Assembly: GCA_002708465.1 (NCBI GenBank)
Contig: PAOC01000019.1
Coordinates: 1-6,808, forward strand
DNA from: Planctomycetota bacterium
GTDB lineage: Bacteria > Planctomycetota > UBA8108
DNA: 6,808 nt
Reading direction: 5' to 3'
Numbering within the stretch: position 1 is the first letter of the stretch; each line of letters starts with the position of its first letter. Of this stretch, positions 1 through 5,803 are shown piece by piece. Position numbers and translations under genes: made by a program. The notes under the pieces are model-generated. The model was not told where the DNA came from and did not search any database. It worked only from the letters and a program-made list of their open reading frames with translations.

Positions 1-189
1 AGAGAGACCACGGAGATCGAATCTCCATGGGGAACCGTACGAATCAAGATTGCCCGACACGAAGGCGAGGAGGTCGGAGCATCACCGGAATATGAGGATC
101 TCAAGCGCGCCGCCGGCAAGGCGGAGCTCCCTATCAAGGAGATTCACCGGCAGGTGATGGAGCTCTATCACCGCGGAGAAAAGGGCTGA
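1..189 (+). CDS. larC: LarC-family nickel insertion protein, C-terminal end (5' truncated by window)
   Basis: An open frame runs from the first base to a TGA at 187-189, giving the last 62 residues of a protein that starts outside the window. The segment holds an ESPWGTVRIKIAR stretch followed by a PEYEDLKRAA stretch and a helical tail (LPIKEIHRQVMEL). This pattern, E-[ST]-PWG-x-V-[RK]-x-K then PEYED and LPxKEVxR, is typical of the C-terminus of the LarC (DUF111, TIGR00299) family. LarC proteins insert nickel into the pyridinium bis-thiocarboxylate cofactor used by lactate racemase and relatives, in a CTP-dependent step in the cytoplasm. The identification is from family memory of the C-terminal motif only, since the metal- and nucleotide-binding parts are not in view. 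It is transcribed toward fliA and has no visible functional link to the flagellar genes. Its last 56 bases overlap, in antisense, the open frame of the fliA remnant. Confidence 0.8.
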   Translation, partial: RETTEIESPWGTVRIKIARHEGEEVGASPEYEDLKRAAGKAELPIKEIHRQVMELYHRGEKG

Positions 190-538
190 GCTGAAGCTGA
201 TACCGGGAAACCAGGCGCTTTGGCAGGACCTTCTCCAGATGAAACCTGAGCTGTAAAAGGATTCTATAGTGAAGCTGGCAGGCCCTCGACTCGGAGAGAT
301 CGAGAGCCTCGCCGATTTCCCGCATGGTCAACTCTTCGCCGCAGGACAGGATAATGATCAGCCGGTACTGGTGGTTGAGCCTTCGCGTGATGAACTCGCG
401 AACTTCCTTCTTTTTGAACGCGACCTCGTAATCAAACCCGTACTTGTCATCAAGAGCAAGGAGACCTAAGAGCCGGCAGCTGAATTGTCGGTGCATCTCA
501 GCCAGCATTCTTTCGGCAATGAAACCTAGCTTGAGCAT
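134..538 (-). pseudogene. Scrambled, diverged partial copy of fliA (sigma-28 remnant)
   Basis: This 134-codon frame is related to the intact fliA next door, but its parts are in a different order. Read 5' to 3' on the minus strand it has a piece matching FliA region 3 (DLTIDTRGNDGSKSM, against FliA residues about 157-171, bases about 577-536). Next comes a piece of region 2 (FIAERMLAE..LLGLL, against FliA about 38-66, with six codons missing). Last is the end of region 3 plus all of region 4 (FKKKEV onward, against FliA about 190-244). The helix-turn-helix ELTMREIGEALDLSESRACQLH is almost unchanged. Core-binding region 2 is mostly lost, so it cannot act as a normal sigma factor. The ATG at 538 is an internal methionine (homology continues 16 codons upstream) and has no Shine-Dalgarno. 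The frame is open from directly after the fliA stop (586) to a TGA at 134-136, in the same frame as fliA, and its tail runs past the homology into the larC 3' end. I infer a decaying tandem duplicate. A small region-4-only DNA-binding protein is the less likely alternative. Confidence 0.75.
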
Positions 539-586
539 CGATTTGGACCCATCGTTTCCCCGGGTATCGATCGTCAGATCATCTGC
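190..586. other. Gap between convergent larC and fliA, filled by the fliA remnant; no terminator seen
   Basis: Nearly all of this 397-base stretch is explained by homology to fliA (about 215-577). I looked for a GC-rich stem followed by a T run serving either larC or fliA and found none. The only tidy symmetry is an 11-base inverted repeat, CAGATCATCTG, at about 574-584 just after the fliA stop, which has no T tail. Termination may be Rho-dependent, or the two transcripts may overlap. Confidence 0.5.
269..338 (-). repeat. 70-bp near-identical block, copy in the fliA remnant
   Basis: These 70 bases match 650-719 at 68 of 70 positions by hand alignment, with mismatches at 282/663 and 308/689. 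The block encodes the sigma region 4 helix-turn-helix on the minus strand. Ungapped comparison of the 47 bases to its left (222-268 against 603-649) gives only about half identity, and the right flank is roughly two-thirds identical. Confidence 0.9.
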
Positions 587-1363
587 TTAGGACATCAGCT
601 CGGTCTGGAACTTCTGCATCTGGCTCTTCAACCGGAGGATGATCCGGGAGTGAAGCTGGCAGACCCTCGACTCGGAGAGATCGAGAGCTTCGCCGATTTC
701 CCGCATGGTCAACTCTTCGTAATAGTAAAGAAGAATGATCAGGCGCTCCTTGCGGCTGAGGCCCCGCGTGAGGAACTCGGTAACCTCCTTCTTCTTCAAC
801 TCCACCTCGGGGTTGAGACCCTTTTTATCCTCGAGGAGGTGGAGCTTGCTCATCGATTTGGAGCCATTATCGTCCTTCGTCTCCGTCGTGAGGCTGGTCA
901 TGGTGACGGCGCTGGCCTCGCGAGCCATCGCCTCGTACTCCACATCGGTGATGTCGAGCTGAACAGCCATTTCTTCGTCAGATGGATTACGCCCATACCT
1001 GGTCTCCAGGGCTTTCCAGGCTCTGTCAATCTTATTGGCCTTGCTGCGAACAATCCTGGGAACCCAGTCGAGTGCTCGCAGCTCATCAAGAATGGACCCC
1101 CGGATTCTCGTGGAACAATAGGTCTCAAACTTGACCCCCCGCTCGGGGTCAAAGCCGCGCACGGCATCAAGGAGACCTAGAACCCCGGCGCTCTGAAGAT
1201 CCTCTACGTTGATATTCTGGGGAAGCTTAGCCAGCATTCTTTCGGCAATGTACCGCACCAGGGGCAGGTACTTCTCGAGCAGCTGATTGCGAAGGATTAC
1301 ATCTTCGGTACGCTTGTACTCCCTCCACATTTGAATCGTAGCTGGATCAACCTTCTTTCGCAT
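587..1363 (-). CDS. fliA: RNA polymerase sigma factor FliA (sigma-28, FliA/WhiG family)
   Basis: FliA directs RNA polymerase to late flagellar and chemotaxis promoters. The 258-residue length is normal for the family. Region 2 covers about residues 25-100 and ends in the hallmark RIRGSILDELRALDWVPR (about 87-104). Region 3 follows to about 180, and region 4 is about 192-245, with the helix-turn-helix LTMREIGEALDLSESRVCQL at 218-237. There is no sigma region 1.1, as expected. Start choice: GAAGG (minus strand, 1377-1373) stands 9 nt before the ATG at 1363 but only 3 nt before an in-frame ATG at 1369, and it directly abuts an in-frame TTG at 1372. The ATG at 1363 (MRKKVDP) therefore fits best, and the longer forms add only 2 or 3 residues. 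The gene is last in the flhBAFG-fliA cluster and separated from flhG by a 236-base gap carrying its own sigma-28-type promoter. It should respond to an anti-sigma factor FlgM, which is not in the window. A broken, rearranged copy follows directly. Confidence 0.95.
   Translation of the reverse strand: MRKKVDPATIQMWREYKRTEDVILRNQLLEKYLPLVRYIAERMLAKLPQNINVEDLQSAGVLGLLDAVRGFDPERGVKFETYCSTRIRGSILDELRALDWVPRIVRSKANKIDRAWKALETRYGRNPSDEEMAVQLDITDVEYEAMAREASAVTMTSLTTETKDDNGSKSMSKLHLLEDKKGLNPEVELKKKEVTEFLTRGLSRKERLIILLYYYEELTMREIGEALDLSESRVCQLHSRIILRLKSQMQKFQTELMS
650..719 (-). repeat. 70-bp near-identical block, copy in intact fliA
   Basis: This is the partner of the block at 269-338, in direct orientation and 381 bases away. 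It lies inside fliA and encodes the recognition helix-turn-helix of sigma region 4. Confidence 0.9.
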
Positions 1364-1384
1364 CGGCATCAACCTTCACTTCTA

Positions 1385-1401
1385 GCGTGACTTGCTCACG
1401 C
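1385..1401 (-). other. Small hairpin in the fliA leader
   Basis: GCGTGA and TCACGC form a perfect 6-bp stem around a 5-base loop, 7 nt upstream of the fliA GAAGG ribosome-binding site. It lies within the leader expected from the sigma-28 promoter at 1441-1468. A role in translation or mRNA stability is possible, but a stem this short could arise by chance. There is no T run, so it is not an intrinsic terminator. Confidence 0.3.
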
Positions 1402-1440
1402 GCAGAATCACCTGTCGGTGGCTATAGTCACCATGAACTT

Positions 1441-1468
1441 TTATCGGCCGGTCTCGGCCCGAACTTTA
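1441..1468 (-). promoter_or_regulatory. Sigma-28 (FliA-type) promoter upstream of fliA
   Basis: On the minus strand TAAAGTTC (1468-1461) is followed after 12 bases by GCCGATAA (1448-1441). The enteric sigma-28 consensus is TAAAGTTT, an 11-base spacer, then GCCGATAA. The -10 is therefore a perfect match, the -35 matches 7 of 8, and the spacer is one base long. Transcription would start near 1434, giving a leader of about 70 bases before the fliA ATG at 1363. A 5-bp inverted repeat (1446-1450 with 1455-1459, GGCCG/CGGCC) lies across the spacer and -10. The position implies that fliA is transcribed by its own product, in addition to read-through from the flhBAFG operon. Confidence 0.75.
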
Positions 1469-1596
1469 GGCCGGAAATCAGATCTGATCTCCCCCTGACC
1501 TTCGCCCGGCGCGACCATGGCAACCTCACCAGAAACTCTAACCTGCCAAACCGTCCTCTCAAGGCGGTATAGACAACAATCCGTATTCCAATCCAT
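1441..1596 (-). CDS. Doubtful 51-codon small ORF between flhG and fliA
   Basis: An ATG (1596-1594) three bases after the flhG stop opens a 51-codon frame beginning MDWNTDCCLYRLERTVWQ and ending at a TAA at 1443-1441. GGAG sits 6 nt before the ATG, a good ribosome-binding arrangement, although that GGAG lies in the last codons of flhG. I recognise no family, signal peptide or membrane segment. By hand count its third codon positions are about half G/C, which looks lower than in the neighbouring genes, and its 3' half contains the fliA promoter, including the stop codon within the -10. I think chance is more likely than a real gene. Confidence 0.2.
   Translation of the reverse strand: MDWNTDCCLYRLERTVWQVRVSGEVAMVAPGEGQGEIRSDFRPKVRAETGR
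1477..1488. promoter_or_regulatory. 12-bp perfect palindrome just upstream of the fliA promoter
   Basis: ATCAGATCTGAT is a perfect 12-base palindrome whose edge is 8 bases upstream of the -35 element of the fliA promoter. A dimeric regulator could bind here. No family is assigned and no second copy was noticed in the window. Confidence 0.25.
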
Positions 1597-1599
1597 CTC

Positions 1600-2466
1600 T
1601 CACTCCACCTCCGTGGCGGCGGCAAATTTATCAATAAATTTTGATTCTCCAGCTTTACCGGCCTCCTGGACCAGCTTCCGGGCGAGCCTCCTGATACAGA
1701 CGCTGGCCTCACAATCGGGATACTGCAGAAGGAATGGCTTGCGCTCACGCACCGCCCTCCTGACCTTCTCGTCCCAGAGAACGGTTCCCAACTGCTCGAC
1801 CCTTAATCCCTGGAGATGCTTCTTGGCGACCCCGCTGATCCTCCCTCCGACTCGCTCACCCTCAGCCAGAGTCTCGGCATTGTTGCAAACCAGGCTGATT
1901 CGCCCATGACCCTTCTCCCTGTGGACGGTCTTGATGGTTGCGTAGGCATCCAGCTTCGCGGAGGGCTCGGGGGTCGTCACCACAATGAGCTCGTCGGCGG
2001 TCGCCGCGAAGTGAATCACGTTCCCCGTAATTCCCGCGCCGGTATCGATGATGATGAAGTCGGCGAGGGCGGTCAGTCTCTTGTAACACCGGACGAGAAA
2101 TCTTCTCTTGCTCGCATCCAGATCGGAGACCGTCTCGACACCCTGCGTCCCCGCCAGCAGCTCGATCCCTCCCGGAGCGGGAGTGAGGGCGTCCTCCACC
2201 TCGCAATCTCCGACCAGGACATCTTTCAGATCGCCGCGGGGCTTCACTCCGAGAATCACATCGGCATTTGCCAGCCCGATGTCCACATCAACCACGATAA
2301 CGTTATAGGCGAGTTCGCTGAGGGCGATGGCAAGATTGACGCTGATGTTGGTCTTGCCCACACCACCCTTGCCGCTGGAGACGGCGATGACCCGGTCGCA
2401 GTCTTCCGACCGCGCGACCATCTCTCTCAGCTCGTGGGCCTGGTCTCTTGGCTTTTCTGCGCTCAT
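1600..2466 (-). CDS. flhG: MinD-like ATPase FlhG (FleN/YlxH), flagellar number regulator
   Basis: FlhG is a membrane-cycling ParA/MinD-type ATPase that limits flagellar number, partly by stimulating the GTPase FlhF. The 288-residue product has the usual family length. The N-terminus carries DQAHELR (8-14), the DQAxxLR motif through which FlhG activates FlhF. The deviant Walker A is SGKGGVGKT (31-39, with K33 and K38), switch I is DVDIGLANAD (60-69), and switch II is DTGAG (141-145). The charged and hydrophobic C-terminal helix region (about 255-282) is where family members have a membrane-targeting helix, although I cannot prove that here. The ATG at 2466 overlaps the flhF stop (ATGA), which implies translational coupling and roughly matched synthesis of partners that act together. 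The ribosome-binding site itself is weak, consistent with coupling. Confidence 0.95.
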   Translation of the reverse strand: MSAEKPRDQAHELREMVARSEDCDRVIAVSSGKGGVGKTNISVNLAIALSELAYNVIVVDVDIGLANADVILGVKPRGDLKDVLVGDCEVEDALTPAPGGIELLAGTQGVETVSDLDASKRRFLVRCYKRLTALADFIIIDTGAGITGNVIHFAATADELIVVTTPEPSAKLDAYATIKTVHREKGHGRISLVCNNAETLAEGERVGGRISGVAKKHLQGLRVEQLGTVLWDEKVRRAVRERKPFLLQYPDCEASVCIRRLARKLVQEAGKAGESKFIDKFAAATEVE

Positions 2467-3641
2467 GCCTGCTGCTTATTCATCACAAAGTCGACAAGTC
2501 TCTCCGGATCCGCCGGGAAGATATCCTTGGGAACATTCTGTCCATCCGTCACATACGAAACCGGCTTCCCTATATCCAGGAGGCACCCTACAAGCGAGCC
2601 CAGGGCCACACTCTCATCGAGCTTGGTCAGGATCACCCGGTCGAAAGACATCGGTGCGAACCGCTCGGCGATGTTCGCGATCGTCTGGGGCTGGGTCGTT
2701 GTGCTCAACACCAGGTGGATCTCCGCCTCCGGCAGGACATCGATGAATTCCCTGAGCTCAGACATCTTTGGTTCGTCCCTGGGGCTGCGGCCGGCCGAGT
2801 CGATATATATGATTTCATCTCCCGCCGTCGAACACTTCTCAACCATCTCGACAAGCTCGGAAGACCGCTCAACGACGTGAACGGGAACCTTGAAGATATC
2901 CGCGTACTGCTTCAGCTGGTCGACGGCTCCGATACGGAAGGTGTCGAGCGTAATCAGGCCGACCTTTCTTCGCTGGTTCACCTTGGCTCGAGAGGCGAGC
3001 TTGGCGATCGTCGTCGTCTTTCCCACCCCGGTCGGGCCGATGAGAAAAATGATCCGCGGCCCATCCCCTGAAGCCATGGGAGGATTGGGCTCGAAAAGCC
3101 TGGCCAGGTGAGACCGGACAATCAGGTCCACGCTGTCCTTGGCAGGAAAGCCGCTTGGAAGCTTCTGCTCCTCGATCTGCGTGACAATCGCCTCGGCGAT
3201 CCTCGACTCGATCTCGTAGCTCACCAGCAGATCGTAACACTCTCGCAAAAAAGGATGCGCTCTGGAGCAGCCCTCGCCCGGGCGCATCAGAACTTCGTTC
3301 AGCTTGCTATGGACCCTGCCGAGATCAGCCTGCAGCTTCTCCAGCTGTCCCTGTTCACGTATGGGAGGCCGGCTGATCAAGGTCTCATCCACTTCCCGGG
3401 CAGGCTCCGGAGAGCGCACGGAAGTGGAAAAGGCCCCGCTGCCGGATTTCAGGCTTTCAACCTGGACCGTGGTGTCGGCCACATAGACCTCCACCATCTC
3501 CCTGCCGCCAAAGCCGAGAAATCCGCCTGTGCGGAATTTACGGGATCCCATGATCATGGCCTCGTGGCCAAACTTCCTGCGGATATTCTCCAGCACTTCA
3601 CCCATGGTGCGTCCCTGGAAGCGCTCGAATTGTTCACTCAT
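2463..3641 (-). CDS. flhF: SRP-type GTPase FlhF, flagellar placement protein
   Basis: FlhF is the third SRP-family GTPase beside Ffh and FtsY and marks the site of flagellar assembly at the membrane. The 392-residue product starts with the FlhF-specific B domain (about 1-65: TMGEVLENIRRKFG, then RKFRTGGFLGFGG). A poorly conserved linker follows (about 66-100), then the N domain (about 100-190) and the G domain. G-domain motifs are GPTGVGKT (202-209), LDTFRIGA (232-239), DSAGR (281-285) and TKLDE (339-343), so nucleotide binding looks intact. Start choice: AGGAG lies 8 nt before the ATG at 3641. An in-frame GTG at 3650 overlaps the flhA stop and would add 3 residues, but it has no properly spaced ribosome-binding site. 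The gene follows flhA by 5 nt and overlaps flhG by 4 nt, so the three genes are very likely co-translated. Confidence 0.95.
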   Translation of the reverse strand: MSEQFERFQGRTMGEVLENIRRKFGHEAMIMGSRKFRTGGFLGFGGREMVEVYVADTTVQVESLKSGSGAFSTSVRSPEPAREVDETLISRPPIREQGQLEKLQADLGRVHSKLNEVLMRPGEGCSRAHPFLRECYDLLVSYEIESRIAEAIVTQIEEQKLPSGFPAKDSVDLIVRSHLARLFEPNPPMASGDGPRIIFLIGPTGVGKTTTIAKLASRAKVNQRRKVGLITLDTFRIGAVDQLKQYADIFKVPVHVVERSSELVEMVEKCSTAGDEIIYIDSAGRSPRDEPKMSELREFIDVLPEAEIHLVLSTTTQPQTIANIAERFAPMSFDRVILTKLDESVALGSLVGCLLDIGKPVSYVTDGQNVPKDIFPADPERLVDFVMNKQQA

Positions 3642-3646
3642 TCCAC

Positions 3647-5803
3647 TCACTCCTGAAGAGCTGCCGAACTCACCGGAACAGTGCCTATGTTCACGCTACG
3701 ATGAATCTCGATCTTTATATCTTCACCGACTTCTTCATACGCAAGCACCGAGAGCCTCGCTACCCGCGTTCCCAATAATTCCCACAGATGCCTTCGAATC
3801 TTCGAACTGCATACCAGAATGGGCTTGTGACCCTCGGACCTCAGCTCGACAAGCTTCTCGTAGGTCCGCATGCGAATCTGTTCACGAGCCTCGGTGCCGA
3901 GGTCGAGCACCTCCCCATCAACGGTTTCCGTAACGCAGTTTTCAATCAGTCTCTCGAGATCGGGATCGAGCTTGATGGCATGAAGCTTTCCGTTGATATC
4001 CAGCTTGGAGGTGGCGAGTGCCCTCGCGAGGCTTCTCCTCACCTCGCAGAGCACCTGCTCATGCCGAAGGTTCTCCGCAAAGCTGCTTCCGATCCTCTCA
4101 AGAATAGTCTCTGTGTCCCTGATGGAGACTCCCTCCAGGAGCAGGTCCTGGAGAACCTTCTGGAGCTGTCCGATCTTTACCGTTTGCGGCACGAACTCGT
4201 CAACCAGCGAGGGCGACTTCTCCTTGAGGTCCGCCAGTATCTGCGAGACCCTCTCGTAGGTCAGCAGCTCGGCCGCGTGCGCCGTAATACAGTCCTCCAG
4301 GTGGAGAGCGATGGCGGTGGACGGGCTCACCAGCTGGCAACCCGCCTCATGGGCCTGTTCCTCCATGGAGTCCGGAATCCAGAAACCCGAACCATCGGCA
4401 AGGTCAATGGAGGACTCAAAATCAAAGGGCAGCTCCCCTGAGACGGCCGGACGCTCCTCATCCTTCTGCAGCGCGAGGCTGCCTCCGGGAATGATCCTCC
4501 AGGTTCCAAGCCTGGTTCCACGAAGCCTGAAACAGTATTCCCGGGAGCCGATCTCTTTTGAATCCGACACCTTCACCGACGGCACATGCAGCCCAAGCTC
4601 CAGCGCGAGCTTCTGACGCATCGAGGCGAGACGCTCCAGCAGGTCACCGCCGCGGTCGCGATCCTGGAGGCTGACCAGGTGAAAGCCGATCAGCAGCTCA
4701 AGCGTCTCGACCTTCATCAATGTTTTCACATCAACCACGGGCACACGCGCCTGGTCCAGCTCCTCGCTCTGAAGCACGGTACGTTCCCTGGCCTCCTTCT
4801 CTATCCGTTCCCTGCGAAGAATGAAGCCGCAGCAACCGCAAGCCGCGGAGGTCAGCAGCAGCATCGGGACCGGGAGACCGGAAGGAAGCAGCAACCAGAG
4901 GAAGATCGCCGCGGTGAAGAGGATCCAGTCACTCGAAAAGACCTGCCGGCCGAGATCGATGCTGAGCTGCTCGCTGGCGGCGCTTCGTGTCACCAGGAGC
5001 GCCGCCGCGATAGAGACCATCAGGGCGGGGACCTGGCTCACCAGACCGTCGCCAATGGTCAACCGGCCGAAGACCTCGAGGGCGCCGGCGGCGCTCATGC
5101 CGTGATAGATCATACCGATCCCGAGACCGCCGATGATGTTCACCAGCATGATGACGATTCCGGCCACCGCGTCTCCACGAACGAACTTACTGGCGCCGTC
5201 CATCGAACCGTAGAAATCAGCCTCGCGACCGACCTCCTGCCTGCGCTCACTGGCCGATTCCTGGTCGATGAGACCGGCGGCAAGATCTCCATCGATGCTC
5301 ATCTGTTTCCCGGGCATGGCATCGAGCTGGAAGCGGGCCGCCACCTCCGAAACCCTCGTCGCTCCCCGGGTAATGACAACAAACTGGACCAGCACGATGA
5401 CTGTAAAAATTACGAAACCGACCACCAGGTTGTCACCGCCGACAAAGCTGCCGAAGGTCTGAACCACCTTGCCCGCCGCCAACGGACCCTCGGCGGCATT
5501 GCCGAGAATCAGACGGGTGGTCGCGATATTCAGCGACAGGCGGGCAAACGTCACCACCAGCAACAGAGATGGAAAGACGCTGAAATCCAGCGGACGTGTG
5601 ACGGAGGCGGCCCTCATCAGGACCAGCAGTGATATCGTGATATTGATAATCAACAGCGAATCGACGAGCACCGGGGCCAGCGGCACCAGGATGACCATGA
5701 GAATACAGATCAGGATCACGCCAAAGAAGAGATCGGGCTGCGACTTGATTCGCCCCCAGATACTGTAGGCGCCTGAATTCCTCAGAACATCCTTCGTACT
5801 CAT
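3647..5803 (-). CDS. flhA: Flagellar export gate protein FlhA
   Basis: FlhA is the large export-gate subunit of the flagellar type III apparatus. It couples proton flow to export and docks substrate-chaperone complexes on its cytoplasmic ring. At 718 residues it is full length, slightly longer than the common 690-700. The N-terminal half has about eight membrane segments (roughly 25-330) and the conserved PLDFSVFPSLLL (71-82). The FHIPEP-family signature RVSEVAARFQLDAMPGKQMS is at 150-169, and the segment ASKFVRGDA (204-212) carries the aspartate (D211) that corresponds to the proton-relay Asp208 of enteric FlhA. The cytoplasmic domain (about 355-718) follows a charged linker. A small cysteine cluster, CGCC (322-325), in the last membrane segment is unusual but isolated. 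The ATG at 5803 overlaps the flhB stop (ATGA), and a GAGGGGG run 6 nt upstream, inside the flhB end, serves as the ribosome-binding site. All expected landmarks are present, in contrast to its partner FlhB. Confidence 0.97.
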   Translation of the reverse strand: MSTKDVLRNSGAYSIWGRIKSQPDLFFGVILICILMVILVPLAPVLVDSLLIINITISLLVLMRAASVTRPLDFSVFPSLLLVVTFARLSLNIATTRLILGNAAEGPLAAGKVVQTFGSFVGGDNLVVGFVIFTVIVLVQFVVITRGATRVSEVAARFQLDAMPGKQMSIDGDLAAGLIDQESASERRQEVGREADFYGSMDGASKFVRGDAVAGIVIMLVNIIGGLGIGMIYHGMSAAGALEVFGRLTIGDGLVSQVPALMVSIAAALLVTRSAASEQLSIDLGRQVFSSDWILFTAAIFLWLLLPSGLPVPMLLLTSAACGCCGFILRRERIEKEARERTVLQSEELDQARVPVVDVKTLMKVETLELLIGFHLVSLQDRDRGGDLLERLASMRQKLALELGLHVPSVKVSDSKEIGSREYCFRLRGTRLGTWRIIPGGSLALQKDEERPAVSGELPFDFESSIDLADGSGFWIPDSMEEQAHEAGCQLVSPSTAIALHLEDCITAHAAELLTYERVSQILADLKEKSPSLVDEFVPQTVKIGQLQKVLQDLLLEGVSIRDTETILERIGSSFAENLRHEQVLCEVRRSLARALATSKLDINGKLHAIKLDPDLERLIENCVTETVDGEVLDLGTEAREQIRMRTYEKLVELRSEGHKPILVCSSKIRRHLWELLGTRVARLSVLAYEEVGEDIKIEIHRSVNIGTVPVSSAALQE

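Noticed and set aside
134..538. The fliA remnant as an ordinary independent gene starting at the ATG at 538
   Set aside because: Homology to FliA continues in frame 16 codons upstream of that ATG, there is no ribosome-binding site, and the last part of the frame is only antisense to larC. It is kept as a remnant, with coding activity left open in the findings.
190..586. The duplicate as an assembly artefact of fliA
   Set aside because: Outside the 70-bp block the two copies differ at a third to half of positions and have different segment order, which misassembly of one gene would not produce.
1364..1372. TTG (1372) or ATG (1369) as the fliA start
   Set aside because: GAAGG directly abuts the TTG and is only 3 nt from the ATG at 1369, against 9 nt for the ATG at 1363.
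1500..1580. A sigma-54 promoter (TTGGCAGG at about 1538-1545, minus strand) upstream of fliA
   Set aside because: The TGGCAG half has no GC dinucleotide 10 bases after the GG, so the -12 element is missing.
1816..2880. A 354-codon plus-strand open frame opposite flhG and flhF
   Set aside because: It is antisense to two genes with intact nucleotide-binding motifs and spans their junction. I see no recognisable domain or ribosome-binding site, so it is a shadow frame.
3642..3650. GTG at 3650 as the flhF start
   Set aside because: The AGGAG overlaps this position, so it cannot serve the GTG, while it is well spaced (8 nt) for the ATG at 3641.
4586..5632. A 348-codon plus-strand open frame opposite flhA
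   Set aside because: It lies wholly antisense to an unmistakable flhA, and its His/Gln/Asp-rich, low-complexity translation is what the reverse strand of GC-rich coding DNA gives.
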